Assembly: GCF_003148805.1 (NCBI RefSeq)
Contig: NZ_QGGX01000005.1
Span: 267,339-331,338, forward strand
Direction of reading: 5' to 3'
DNA length: 64,000 bases
From: Aminobacter sp. AP02
GTDB lineage: Bacteria > Pseudomonadota > Alphaproteobacteria > Rhizobiales > Rhizobiaceae
Shown here: one piece after another, positions 1 through 8,205 of the stretch
Layout of the letters: every line of letters begins with the position of its first letter
Numbering within the stretch: the first letter of the stretch is position 1
Notes under the pieces: model-generated
The model's database searches: none
The model's input: the letters and a program-made list of their open reading frames with translations, nothing else
Told to the model about the DNA's origin: nothing
Made by a program: the position numbers and the translations under genes

Positions 1-1
1 T

Positions 2-1294
2 GCCGACCTCGAGATTGTCGCTAAGACGCTTCTGGCCGAGCCGATTGCAACGGCAACCGACGCCGTGCTTGGGTTGCAGATGGATAGCCAGGCACTCAGG
101 CTTTCCAACATCAAGGCCAAGCTTTTGGGCGGCGACCTCGAAGGCCTGATCGAGCTCAAGAACAATGACGGTTCGGCCCTGTTTTCTGGCCAGCTGAAGC
201 TCGACGGTTCCAATGTGGCGGCGATCCCGGGGGCGGCCGGTCTCGGCGGCAATGGCGATTTTTCCGCTACCCTGTCAGGCAGCGGCAAGTCGGTTGAAGG
301 TTTGGTCGCGGCACTGTCCGGTTCGGGCACGGCCGTGGTCGACGGGCTGACGATCCCTGACCTGAACCCCGATGCGTTCGGATCCTTGATCGACAAGGCG
401 GACGCCTTGGGCCGTGACATCAATGCGGCGCATGTCGCGGAATTTGCGCCCAAGATCGCAGGCGAAGGCAGCTTTGCCGCCGACAAGGCGGACGTTGCCT
501 TTACGATCGCTGGCGGCATCTTGCGTGCGCCACCGTTGACCCTCAAGAACCCTGCTGCGACGCTTACGGCTGATCTGCGGGCTGATCTTAATACCGGCGT
601 CGTGGCGGCCAATGGCAGCATCGCCTATGCACCCGGCGAGGAGGCTTTGGTCGGGTCCGAGCCGTCACTGGGCTTCCAGGTCGAAGGTGAGCCGGGTGCA
701 ACGGTAAGGCTGTTCGACAGCGCGCCGATAGCGCAGTTCTTGACGCAGCGCGCGCTGGAAAAAGAACAGGCGCGGGTGGAAGCGATGCAGGCGGTATTGC
801 TTGAAAAGCAGCGCTTGCGGCGTGAGACGCGCCACTTCGTTGCGCTTCAGGCCGAACGCGAGCGCATCGCCGAAGAGGCGAGACTGGCGGAGGAAGCACG
901 GATACGGGCCGAAGAGGAAGCAAAGGCGAAAGCCGACGCTGCGCGGCTGCAGGCCGAAGAAGAGGCGCGCGCAGCAGAAGCCGCTGCCAGGGCCCAGGCT
1001 GAAGCCGACGCGCAAGCAGCCCAAGAAAAGGCGCTCCACGATGCTGAACAGGTAAAGCACGCTGCCGAGGAAAAGGCGCGGCTAGAGGCAGAGGAGAAGG
1101 CGAAGCTAGAGGCGGAAGCGGCAAAGCCTGCGCCGGAGGTCCAAAGGGCGCCGTTGCCGGAAGCGCGGCCAATGGTGGTTCCGAGCGAGCCCGCACCTTT
1201 CGAAGCAGCGCCGCCGACGAATGCAGTACCGGCGAAGAAAACGCTCGATCCGGTGAGCCTGGACGATTTTTTCAAGTCACTGCAGAGTCAGTAG
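2..1294 (+). CDS. AsmA-like protein, C-terminal part (5' end outside window)
   Basis: The frame is open from the first bases, so only the last 430 codons are visible. The first ~220 residues are glycine-, alanine- and leucine-rich beta-type sequence (GGDLEGLIELKN, GNGDFSATLSGSGKS, GEGSFAADKADVAF), typical of the C-terminal region of AsmA-family proteins, which act in the envelope and are linked to lipid transport and outer-membrane assembly. From about residue 245 it becomes a long Ala/Glu/Lys/Arg-rich charged coiled coil, followed by a Pro-rich linker and a short tail ending LDDFFKSLQSQ. The coiled-coil tail is unusual for AsmA and may be a partner-binding element. Family assignment is by composition and pattern only. 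Confidence 0.6.
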   Translation, partial: ADLEIVAKTLLAEPIATATDAVLGLQMDSQALRLSNIKAKLLGGDLEGLIELKNNDGSALFSGQLKLDGSNVAAIPGAAGLGGNGDFSATLSGSGKSVEGLVAALSGSGTAVVDGLTIPDLNPDAFGSLIDKADALGRDINAAHVAEFAPKIAGEGSFAADKADVAFTIAGGILRAPPLTLKNPAATLTADLRADLNTGVVAANGSIAYAPGEEALVGSEPSLGFQVEGEPGATVRLFDSAPIAQFLTQRALEKEQARVEAMQAVLLEKQRLRRETRHFVALQAERERIAEEARLAEEARIRAEEEAKAKADAARLQAEEEARAAEAAARAQAEADAQAAQEKALHDAEQVKHAAEEKARLEAEEKAKLEAEAAKPAPEVQRAPLPEARPMVVPSEPAPFEAAPPTNAVPAKKTLDPVSLDDFFKSLQSQ

Positions 1295-1333
1295 GCGGTC
1301 GTTTGATGGCCCCGCCGGTAAGTCAGCCGATTT

Positions 1334-1567
1334 TCAACTGGTGCGGCGCACGGCACCAAGCTTCGCCTGTTCCAGCACGAACAGCCTGAGCGCGGAGGAA
1401 AGGTTGGCTTCGCGCGGGCGCTGGGCGTCGACTTCGGCCACGAGGGTAGCAAGGGTCATGTTGCGCGTGACTGATATGGCGACAAGGTCGTCGTAGAACG
1501 GCTTTTCAAGCGAATAGCTGGTGCGGTGGCCACGGATCGTCACCGAACGTTTTTCGACCAGGCTCAC
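1334..1567 (-). CDS. ribbon-helix-helix domain protein
   Basis: A 77-residue protein beginning MSLVEKRSVTIRGHRTSYSLEKPFYDDL. The short strand (RSVTIRGHRTSYSLE) followed by two helices matches the small alphaproteobacterial ribbon-helix-helix family (RHH_4 type), which are presumed DNA-binding regulators. Its ATG overlaps the stop of the upstream DUF4169 gene by four bases, so the two are probably translationally coupled. It is the last gene of the sspB operon. The target is unknown. Confidence 0.75.
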   Translation of the reverse strand: MSLVEKRSVTIRGHRTSYSLEKPFYDDLVAISVTRNMTLATLVAEVDAQRPREANLSSALRLFVLEQAKLGAVRRTS

Positions 1568-1755
1568 CGGTCGGCCTTTTCGGGATCCCGGCGATGGCCG
1601 TCGACGAACTTTTCCGCGCGCTCTGCGGTCACCTGGTCACGCTGTTTTTCTGCCTTGGTGCGACCGTGCAGGGCCCGATTCTGATCGGCACGCGTCTCGC
1701 GTTCGGCGCGCGCCTTCTGCTTCTTGAACTGGCGGAGATTGACGATGTCGGCCAT
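1564..1755 (-). CDS. DUF4169 family protein
   Basis: A 63-residue, highly charged protein starting MADIVNLRQFKKQKARAE. The N-terminal NLRQFKKQKAR motif and the Lys/Arg/Glu-rich helical remainder are characteristic of DUF4169, a small family of unknown function restricted to alphaproteobacteria. It lies 15 bp downstream of sspB and overlaps the RHH gene by 4 bp, an arrangement that suggests one transcript. Confidence 0.8.
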   Translation of the reverse strand: MADIVNLRQFKKQKARAERETRADQNRALHGRTKAEKQRDQVTAERAEKFVDGHRRDPEKADR

Positions 1756-1770
1756 GCGACCTCGCCGGTG

Positions 1771-2310
1771 CTACTTCTTGCGGAAGGCGTCGAGTGAAAC
1801 GACCTCGGCGCCTTTGCCGTGGGCAGGCTCCTCAGCCACTTCCTTCTCGGCGGCTCCGGCCTTTTTCTTGGGCGCTGCCTTGCGCTCCGCCGGCTTGACC
1901 ACGGCGATGGGCTCCGGATCCGACGGGGCTTCCTCGAGCGCAGCAGCCGGTTCGGCCTTGACCTCGAACTCCAATTCGAAATTGACCGAGGGGTCATAGA
2001 AGCCGCGCACGGCGGAGAAGGGGATCTCGAGCTTTTCCGGCACGTCGGAGAAGGACAGGCCAACCTCGAAGCCGGTGTCGGTGACCTTGAGGTCCCAATA
2101 TTGGAACTGGATGACGATGGTCATCTGTTCGGGGTAACGCTCATGCAGGCGCGAAGAGATGCGTACGCCGGGCGCCCCGGTCATGAAGGTGATGAAGAAG
2201 TGGTGGTTGCCCGGCAAGCCTGTGCGCGCGACTTCCGCCAGGACCTTGCGCATGACGCCACGCAGTGCCTCCTGGGCGAGAATGTCGTAGCGGATCTGGT
2301 CTTCGGCCAT
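1771..2310 (-). CDS. sspB: SspB-family ClpXP adaptor
   Basis: A 179-residue protein, MAEDQIRYDILAQEALRGV at the N-terminus. SspB tethers ssrA-tagged proteins to ClpXP for degradation. The folded N-terminal domain (HHFFITFMTGAPGVRIS, MTIVIQFQYWDL) binds the tag. A variable acidic/Ala-rich linker follows, and the conserved C-terminal tail VVSLDAFRKK is the expected ClpX-docking peptide. The reading frame extends 15 codons upstream, but MAEDQIRYD matches family starts. The tmRNA gene that makes the tag is only about 4 kb away. Confidence 0.9.
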   Translation of the reverse strand: MAEDQIRYDILAQEALRGVMRKVLAEVARTGLPGNHHFFITFMTGAPGVRISSRLHERYPEQMTIVIQFQYWDLKVTDTGFEVGLSFSDVPEKLEIPFSAVRGFYDPSVNFELEFEVKAEPAAALEEAPSDPEPIAVVKPAERKAAPKKKAGAAEKEVAEEPAHGKGAEVVSLDAFRKK

Positions 2311-2401
2311 ATGTAAAAGCGGGTCCGATTGAATCGTTCCCTTACCTGTAATCAAGCTTGAGCCCGCCGTAAACCGGATATAGCGCTGTATCGGATCTTG
2401 C

Positions 2402-3061
2402 TTAAGTTCCGTGAGGACGAGCCTTGCCGTAGGCGCGTAGGAAGCAGCGGACGGCGTTGGCGGCGGCGGCGCGCAATTGCTCTTCCGAGACGGAGTCGCC
2501 GAAGATCATCGCCATCTGCAGGTCCGCATTGACCAGGGCCAAAAACTGGCGAGCGGCGACGTCGGGATCGTCCAGATCGAGCCAGCCGGCATGGGCAAGG
2601 CGGGCAAAACGGGCTGCAAGGGCGGCCCAAGTCTTGGCGGGGCCGTGCTCGCGCCAACCGGAGAAAAGTTCGGGGTAGCGCTCGCCTTCGGTCTGCAGCA
2701 GCTTGCGCAGGAACTTGCCATCGCGGTTGCACAGGCAGTTCTGGTTGAGCCGCACGGCGAAGTCGACCAGTTCGGCCTCAAGGTTGACCGGCTTGTCGGG
2801 GAAGGTGGCGAGGGTTTCGAAAACACCGGCGTTTATGCGTTCGGTGATTTCTCGGACTACTGCGACCAGCAGATTCTCCTTATCGCCGTGATGGTTGTAG
2901 ACGGTCTGGCGCGATACGCCGGCTTCCGCAGCGATGAGGTCGATGTTGGCGCCGGCAAAGCCTTCCCGACAAAAGACGCCGGCCGCGGCATCAAGAATCG
3001 AGTGGCGCTTGGCGCTGTGGCTGCGGACGACCGCGATGTCAGGAGCGATGGCAGGTGTCAT
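2402..3061 (-). CDS. TetR/AcrR family transcriptional regulator
   Basis: A 219-residue regulator. An N-terminal TetR helix-turn-helix is visible at about residues 18-65 (ILDAAAGVFCREGFAGANIDLIAAEAGVSRQTVYNHHGDK, split here by domain logic only). The remainder is a ligand-binding helical domain like the AefR/TetR_C types. It is divergent from an MFS drug transporter, and the 160-bp intergenic region carries an inverted repeat between overlapping promoters, so it most likely represses that transporter and itself. Its own start codon lies almost at the predicted transcription start, so its mRNA may be nearly leaderless. Confidence 0.88.
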   Translation of the reverse strand: MTPAIAPDIAVVRSHSAKRHSILDAAAGVFCREGFAGANIDLIAAEAGVSRQTVYNHHGDKENLLVAVVREITERINAGVFETLATFPDKPVNLEAELVDFAVRLNQNCLCNRDGKFLRKLLQTEGERYPELFSGWREHGPAKTWAALAARFARLAHAGWLDLDDPDVAARQFLALVNADLQMAMIFGDSVSEEQLRAAAANAVRCFLRAYGKARPHGT

Positions 3062-3069
3062 GGAATTTT

Positions 3070-3111
3070 TATATACAGGTGATTGACGATTTGGACAAGC
3101 CTGTCTAAAAA
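3070..3111. promoter_or_regulatory. Divergent overlapping promoters with a candidate TetR operator
   Basis: On the plus strand TTGACG (3083-3088), a 17-bp spacer and TAAAAA (3106-3111) point to the MFS gene. On the minus strand TTGTCC (3098-3093), a 17-bp spacer and TATATA (3075-3070) point to the tetR gene. The imperfect palindrome GACA-AGCC-TGTC (3094-3105) lies inside the MFS spacer and on the tetR -35. Seen by eye; regulation is inferred. Confidence 0.5.
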
Positions 3112-3223
3112 TATGGACGTGAAATGCCGGTTCGGGAGGAGTCGGGATTTCAGATTGCCAGACGTCCTTGGATTACACGTCGCCGTGTTTCGCGGCGGAA
3201 ACCAGATCCGAAAGATTCACGCC

Positions 3224-4429
3224 ATGACACCCCAATTTCTCCGCGTAGCGGTCGTGCTCGGCCTGTTGTCGGCAATCGGCCCGTTTGCGATCGACATGTA
3301 TCTTCCCGCCCTTCCGACAATCGGAGCTGACCTCAGTGCCAGCACCGCTGCCGTGCAGATGAGCCTGCTTGTCTTCTTCCTGGCCATGGGCCTTGCGCAG
3401 ATCGTCGTTGGGCCGATCTCCGACATGATCGGCCGCAAGGCGCCGCTCTATATCGGTCTCGTGCTGTTTGCCATTGGCGGCGTCGGTGCCGCGCTCGCGC
3501 CAAACATCGACTGGCTCATCTTCTTTCGCGTCATCCAGGGCTTGGGTGCATCCGCAGGCATGGTGGTGCCGCGCGCCATCGTGCGAGACCTGCATACCGG
3601 CACCGAGGCCGCACGCCTGATGTCCTTGTTGATGCTGGTATTTTCCGTTTCGCCCATTCTTGCGCCGCTGACCGGTTCGCTGGTGATCGAGGGCTTTGGC
3701 TGGCGCGCCGTGTTCTGGGTCGTCACTGCGGCCGCGGTGCTGGCGCTTGTGCTGTTGTCGACGTCGCTGAAGGAGACTCGCCCGGTTGAGCATCGCGGCG
3801 AAAGCTCGGTGCGCAGCGCGCTCAGTGGCTATCGCTTTCTGCTCGGCGATCGCAACTTCCTTGGCCTGACCTTCATCGGCGGCTTCGGTATTGCCAGCTT
3901 CTTCGTCTACCTTGCCAATTCGTCCTTCATCCTGATCGACCACTACGGCCTGACGCCGTCGGTCTACAGCGTCTTCTTCTCGATCAATGCGGTGGCCTTC
4001 ATCGGCATGTCGCAACTGACGGGCATGCTGACCGAGCGCTTCGGGCTCCGACGCGTGGTGCGGGTCGCGGTCGTGGGCTATGCGACGATGATGGTCGTGC
4101 TGTTGGCGGTATTTGCCTCAGGCGTCGATCGTCTCGACGTTTTGGCAACGCTGCTGTTCATCGGCTATGGCTTCCTTGGTCTCGTCATCCCCACGACCTC
4201 GGTGCTGGCGATGGAGGAGCATGGCGAAATCGCGGGTACCGCGTCGGCCCTGATGGGCACGCTGCACTTTGCCACCGGCGCTGTCGCCATGGCGGTGGCT
4301 GGCCTGTTCTTCGATGGCACGCCTTTGCCGATGGTTTTCGGCATTACGATCTCCGCCGTCATCGCCTTCGTGCTGGCCCAGCTGACGCTCGGCCGCAGCC
4401 GGGTCGTCGTTGAAGCACCGGCCGAATGA
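3224..4429 (+). CDS. Bcr/CflA-type multidrug efflux MFS transporter
   Basis: A 401-residue, 12-helix major facilitator. The N-terminus MTPQFLRVAVVLGLLSAIGP and FAIDMYLPALPTIGADL are hallmarks of the Bcr/CflA drug-resistance subfamily, and DMIGRKAPL is the loop 2-3 MFS motif. It would export small hydrophobic drugs by proton antiport at the inner membrane. The reading frame runs 47 codons further upstream, but the ATG at 3224 starts the first conserved helix. The divergent TetR gene is its likely regulator. Confidence 0.88.
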   Translation: MTPQFLRVAVVLGLLSAIGPFAIDMYLPALPTIGADLSASTAAVQMSLLVFFLAMGLAQIVVGPISDMIGRKAPLYIGLVLFAIGGVGAALAPNIDWLIFFRVIQGLGASAGMVVPRAIVRDLHTGTEAARLMSLLMLVFSVSPILAPLTGSLVIEGFGWRAVFWVVTAAAVLALVLLSTSLKETRPVEHRGESSVRSALSGYRFLLGDRNFLGLTFIGGFGIASFFVYLANSSFILIDHYGLTPSVYSVFFSINAVAFIGMSQLTGMLTERFGLRRVVRVAVVGYATMMVVLLAVFASGVDRLDVLATLLFIGYGFLGLVIPTTSVLAMEEHGEIAGTASALMGTLHFATGAVAMAVAGLFFDGTPLPMVFGITISAVIAFVLAQLTLGRSRVVVEAPAE

Positions 4430-4596
4430 CTTTGAGTGGGCCGGCCCGGTTCGGCCCACTTCTCGTCTCGCGCAATTGTGAAGCGCTCAGACCCCAATTC
4501 GCCAGACCTTGATATCGTCTTGTTTACCTATCGCCGGGTAAGTCTCCACCAAGATCACCGGAAGTAGAGCTGAGACGCTCGAGGCCAGCCAAGAAA

Positions 4597-5739
4597 TTGC
4601 AATTCATCCCTTCCGCCTTGCTCCTGCTGTTTGCAGTGACGTTCTTCTGCGTATGGCTGCTAGAGCGGCGCCGACGTCACTTGCTGTTTTTCTCGCTTGC
4701 ATTCCTGTCGGTTGGAGGCGGCACCATTGTGCAGTTCGCCCTTTGGCCGCCAGACATCGGATACAACACGATCGTCTCTGCCATGCTTTATAGCGCGGGG
4801 CCGCTACTGCTGGTCGAAGGGGTACTCGCGCGCTCCGGACGTTCGATGCCGCTGGCCCTCCATGCAGCCTGGTTCGCTGCCATCGTTGGTCTGCTCTGCT
4901 ACTTCTACTACGTCGAGAACAACCTCCAGATCCGCGTGTATGCGCTGAACGTAGGCATGGGCTGTATCATCCTGAGCGGCGCGTGGAAGCTGCGCGACCT
5001 GGTGCGCGGCAACGTCATCGACCGGGCCATGGTCTGGCTGTTGTTCGGGCTGGGGCTGACTTTTTTCGCCCGCGTGCTGCTCGACAACAGTTCCGTCCCC
5101 GAGGACAATATCGAAGCGTTCTTCGAATCCGAGTTCTGGATCTGGGCGCAGTTCACCATGTCGGTACTTGGCGTCGCCATCGGGCTGGGGCTTCTGGTCG
5201 TGGCTTGCGCCGACGTCATCCTGGCGCTGAAGGTCGAGCGCGACAGCGATCCGCTGACCGGCCTGCTCAATCGACGTGGATTGCAAGGCAGGGCGGCACG
5301 ATTGCTGGCCATCGGCAAGTGCAAGCCGCTGTGCATCGTTGCCTGCGACATCGACCGGTTCAAGGCGATCAACGACCGTTTTGGTCATGCTGCCGGCGAT
5401 GTCGTGCTGTCGACTTTTGCCGGTGTCATCAAGGCAAAACTGCGCGCAAGCGACGTTGCAGCGCGCACCGGTGGCGAAGAGTTCATCGTGGTGCTGAACA
5501 GTTCGGTCGATGATGCCTTCAGCTTGACCGAAAGGCTGCGCCGCGAGATCGCCGGCCGGCGGTTTGCCAGCCTGCCGGCGGACTTTACGGTGACCTGCAG
5601 CTTCGGCATCGCCGAGTTCCATGCTGGCGAAGGCCTGTGGGATGCGATCGGCCGCGCCGACAAGATACTCTACGCGGCCAAGCGCGCCGGCCGCAACCGC
5701 ACTTTTGCCGAGGGGCTGCAACTGCCGAGTGCTGCCTGA
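4597..5739 (+). CDS. membrane diguanylate cyclase (GGDEF)
   Basis: A 380-residue protein with about six or seven N-terminal membrane helices (residues 1-210) and a C-terminal GGDEF domain. The domain shows DPLTGLLNRRGL at 218-229, DIDRFKAINDRFGHAAGD, and the active-site variant GGEEF at 292-296, which is catalytically competent in this family. RASD at 283-286, five residues before it, fits the RxxD inhibitory site, so c-di-GMP product inhibition is expected. The start is a TTG with a weak ribosome site, so the N-terminus is uncertain. It ends 4 bp from the convergent ATPase gene. Confidence 0.88.
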   Translation: MQFIPSALLLLFAVTFFCVWLLERRRRHLLFFSLAFLSVGGGTIVQFALWPPDIGYNTIVSAMLYSAGPLLLVEGVLARSGRSMPLALHAAWFAAIVGLLCYFYYVENNLQIRVYALNVGMGCIILSGAWKLRDLVRGNVIDRAMVWLLFGLGLTFFARVLLDNSSVPEDNIEAFFESEFWIWAQFTMSVLGVAIGLGLLVVACADVILALKVERDSDPLTGLLNRRGLQGRAARLLAIGKCKPLCIVACDIDRFKAINDRFGHAAGDVVLSTFAGVIKAKLRASDVAARTGGEEFIVVLNSSVDDAFSLTERLRREIAGRRFASLPADFTVTCSFGIAEFHAGEGLWDAIGRADKILYAAKRAGRNRTFAEGLQLPSAA

Positions 5740-5743
5740 CCCG

Positions 5744-6292
5744 TCAGGCCTGCTCCATATTTTCAAGAATGAAGGCCAGCCGTTCCTCGACGGAGGTCTT
5801 GGGGACTTCAGTCAGCTCATAGTTGCAGGCGATGTAGGTCGCGACCATGCTGGCATGGGTGCGCTGGGCTTCGTCTTCATCTTGCTTGCGCTCGCTATCC
5901 TGAGCAAAGATCTCTGGCCAATGCGGCAGGACGAACACCTTGCGGTAGCGAAACTCCTGCGCCGCCTTGGCGGCGTGCGGCGGCACCGGCAGGCCGACGA
6001 GCTTGAGATAGCCGATCACGTCGGGCACGCCACGGTCGAAAAAGACCGGCCCTGACGCAACTGAGGCGATAGCGTGCGAGCGCATCTCCCATGACAGCAT
6101 GAGTTCGGCGAAGAGTGCGCGATCGGCCCAGGGCAGGGCTGTTCCCGAAATCGCCGCCTGGTCCCTGATGATGCCGCGTCCGGCCTCGACCGAGGTGGCA
6201 TAGCCCGCGGCCGCCAGGCGTTGGATCAATGTTGTCTTGCCTGAGCCGGGGCCGCCGGTCAGCACGAAGAATCTGTTGGAAGTCTGGGGCAT
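5744..6292 (-). CDS. AAA_28-type P-loop ATPase
   Basis: A 182-residue single-domain P-loop protein, with Walker A GGPGSGKTT at residues 13-21 followed by LIQRLAAAGYATSVEAGRGIIRDQ. It resembles the small AAA_28/NadR-like NTPase family of unknown substrate. FFDRGVPDVIGYL is a probable Walker B/lid region. The ATG is preceded by GGAGACC as a ribosome site. It stands alone, tail to tail with the diguanylate cyclase. The precise reaction cannot be told; kinase-like activity on a small molecule is possible. Confidence 0.75.
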   Translation of the reverse strand: MPQTSNRFFVLTGGPGSGKTTLIQRLAAAGYATSVEAGRGIIRDQAAISGTALPWADRALFAELMLSWEMRSHAIASVASGPVFFDRGVPDVIGYLKLVGLPVPPHAAKAAQEFRYRKVFVLPHWPEIFAQDSERKQDEDEAQRTHASMVATYIACNYELTEVPKTSVEERLAFILENMEQA

Positions 6293-6410
6293 GCAAGGTC
6301 TCCGAGGAAGCGGGACCGGCCATGGGCAAGCCTACGGTGACTGGCTGCGACCAGGCAACGGCAAAGCCAGCGTTAGCCGGCCGTGTGGAATAGTGGGAAG
6401 GGGGAGAAGT

Positions 6411-6716
6411 GGAGGTTTCTGTTGCCAGGTACCTCCGAACCCCGCCTAGAAGTGCGAACCTCTAGGGCTTAATTTGAAGCTATCGCACTGCATTAAGCAG
6501 CGAGACGTGCTTCCGCATAGTTGTCGTTTGCAACTACAAGTTTAGCCCGATAACGGTGGTACTATGCCGGGCAAAAGTCCGATCTTTACACCCTCGTCGA
6601 TCCTATTTCGCCCCCATCAAAAACCGTCGCTCAATCGCACGGCAGCTTTTGGTGGAGGCGCCGGGTACCGCCCCCGGGTCCGAATGGCTTATTTCATCGG
6701 CAGTTTATCGCCATAG
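6411..6716 (-). ncRNA. ssrA: tmRNA (permuted, two-piece)
   Basis: The minus strand encodes the tag ANDNYAEARLAA followed by TAA at 6531-6493, the standard alphaproteobacterial tmRNA tag. In the transcript the acceptor piece comes first (about 6716-6650), ending CGCCTCCACCA at 6650. A 34-nt intervening segment follows (6649-6616). The coding piece starts GGGGGCGAAATAGGATCGAC at 6615. GGGGGCG pairs with CGCCTCC to rebuild the tRNA-like acceptor stem across the permutation. A late hairpin (GGAGGT/ACCTCC, 6436-6411) marks the 3' end. Outer boundaries are approximate. It rescues stalled ribosomes and tags products for ClpXP, aided by the nearby SspB. Confidence 0.95.
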
Positions 6717-6737
6717 TCAGACAAGCTGACAGCACTG

Positions 6738-6766
6738 ATATAAGGAGGCCGGACGGAAAAGGAAAG
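6738..6766 (-). promoter_or_regulatory. possible ssrA promoter
   Basis: On the minus strand TTATAT (6743-6738) is a good -10 about 22-25 nt upstream of the estimated tmRNA acceptor piece. Seventeen bases further upstream is CTTTCC (6766-6761), a poor -35. The spacing fits but the -35 is weak. Confidence 0.3.
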
Positions 6767-6952
6767 ATGCGAACCGCATCTCGCGCCAGCCATCCGCAAC
6801 AGATTTATGAGACCACGCGAAGACGCAGGGTTGACTCGCGTCGTGCGCGAACCGAAGCTTCGGCCGCTGGGGTGCCTGCATTGCGCGTGAACCGGTCAAG
6901 GCCGGCAGTCCCCAAGGGAGATGACATCAATTCGTCGACGAGGGGAATTCGC

Positions 6953-7264
6953 ATGACCGACTATCTTGCAGACGTGAAGAAGTACGATGCCGGCGCCAAG
7001 GAAGAGGTGGTGACAAAGATTGTCAAACACCTGGGCATCGCACTCAGGAACCGCGATTCCTCCCTGGTCTCTTGCACCGACCCCAAGGAACTCGACCGGG
7101 TCAAGGCTGGCTGGATCGCCAAGAAGCTTGGCGTCGAGGACGCAAAGAAGGCGGATGGCGCTCTGGAAAAGGTCTGCAACGCGATGTCGGCCGACAACAC
7201 CAAGAACCGCGTCACCTTCTACTATCTGGTCGCCAAGGAACTCGGAAAGCTCGGCGCGCTGTAA
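6953..7264 (+). CDS. DUF2853 family protein
   Basis: A 103-residue protein, MTDYLADVKKYDAGAKEEVV. The Lys-rich helical sequence, the motif VSCTDPKELDRVKAGW and the ending TFYYLVAKELGKL identify DUF2853, a small cytosolic family of unknown function common in Rhizobiales. The ATG at 6953 is chosen because AGGGGA lies just upstream; the open frame continues about 62 codons further into the ssrA promoter region, which is not coding-like. A stem-loop follows the stop. Confidence 0.85.
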   Translation: MTDYLADVKKYDAGAKEEVVTKIVKHLGIALRNRDSSLVSCTDPKELDRVKAGWIAKKLGVEDAKKADGALEKVCNAMSADNTKNRVTFYYLVAKELGKLGAL

Positions 7265-7292
7265 GCTGCGCCACTGCTGTCAATTCTGCCGG

Positions 7293-7313
7293 CGCCGGGC
7301 TTCATGCCCGGCG
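7293..7313 (+). terminator. stem-loop after DUF2853 gene
   Basis: CGCCGGGC-TTCAT-GCCCGGCG is a perfect 8-bp stem followed by a poor T-run (TTTGACGTTT). It is a likely intrinsic terminator of moderate strength between the DUF2853 gene and thyA. Confidence 0.5.
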
Positions 7314-7407
7314 TTTGACGTTTGGCAGGTGGGGATAATGGCGCTTTCGTTGCCTTGGGCCGCGCTGGTCCGCTATGATCGGGCGCCCTCCGAATCGAGC
7401 CCGACCG

Positions 7408-8202
7408 ATGCGCCAATATCTCGACCTTCTCAGCCATGTCCTCGAAAACGGCACCGACCGTGGCGACCGCACCGGCACGGGCACGCGCTCGGTGTTCGGC
7501 CATCAGATGCGTTTCGATCTGGCGCAAGGCTTTCCTGTCGTCACCACCAAGAAGCTGCATCTCAAGTCGATCATCCACGAGCTCCTGTGGTTTCTCGCCG
7601 GCGACACCAACATCAAGTATCTGAACGACAACGGGGTGACGATCTGGGACGAATGGGCCGACGAGAACGGCGACCTCGGTCCAGTATACGGCAAGCAGTG
7701 GCGGTCGTGGCCGACGCGCGACGGCGGCGAGATCGACCAGATCGCGATGCTCCTAAATCAGATCCGCAAGAACCCAAATTCGCGGCGGCTGATCGTTTCG
7801 GCGTGGAACCCCGAGGAAGTGGATGCGATGGCGCTGCCGCCGTGCCACTGCCTGTTCCAGTTCTACGTTTCGGACGGCAAGCTGTCGTGCCAGCTCTACC
7901 AGCGCTCGGCCGACATTTTCCTGGGCGTGCCGTTCAATATCGCGTCCTATGCGCTTTTGACGATGATGGTGGCGCAGGTGACGGGGCTCAAGCCCGGCGA
8001 TTTTGTCCATACGCTGGGCGACGCCCATATCTACCACAATCATTTCGACCAGGCGCGTGAGCAACTGACGCGCAGCCCAAAGGCACTGCCGACGATGTGG
8101 ATCAATCCCGACGTGAAAGACCTGTTTGCCTTTCGCTTCGAGGATTTCCGGCTGGAAAACTACGTTGCCGACGCGACGATCCGCGCACCGATAGCCGTGT
8201 AG
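7408..8202 (+). CDS. thyA: thymidylate synthase
   Basis: A 264-residue protein, the same length as E. coli ThyA. It methylates dUMP to dTMP using methylene-tetrahydrofolate and releases dihydrofolate, which the FolA encoded at 15.7 kb would recycle. Visible motifs are [16 protein letters not shown], the catalytic cysteine C146 in [12 protein letters not shown], and the dUMP-binding [18 protein letters not shown] and GDAHIYHNH. The open frame extends 11 codons upstream, but MRQYLDLL is the family start. An ortholog is usually found next to folA in this group; here they are 7.5 kb apart. Confidence 0.97.
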   Translation: MRQYLDLLSHVLENGTDRGDRTGTGTRSVFGHQMRFDLAQGFPVVTTKKLHLKSIIHELLWFLAGDTNIKYLNDNGVTIWDEWADENGDLGPVYGKQWRSWPTRDGGEIDQIAMLLNQIRKNPNSRRLIVSAWNPEEVDAMALPPCHCLFQFYVSDGKLSCQLYQRSADIFLGVPFNIASYALLTMMVAQVTGLKPGDFVHTLGDAHIYHNHFDQAREQLTRSPKALPTMWINPDVKDLFAFRFEDFRLENYVADATIRAPIAV

Positions 8203-8205
8203 GTG

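Noticed and set aside
588..1275. Several antisense frames over the AsmA coiled-coil region.
   Set aside because: They are Ala/Ser/Arg-rich shadows of the repetitive high-GC coding strand.
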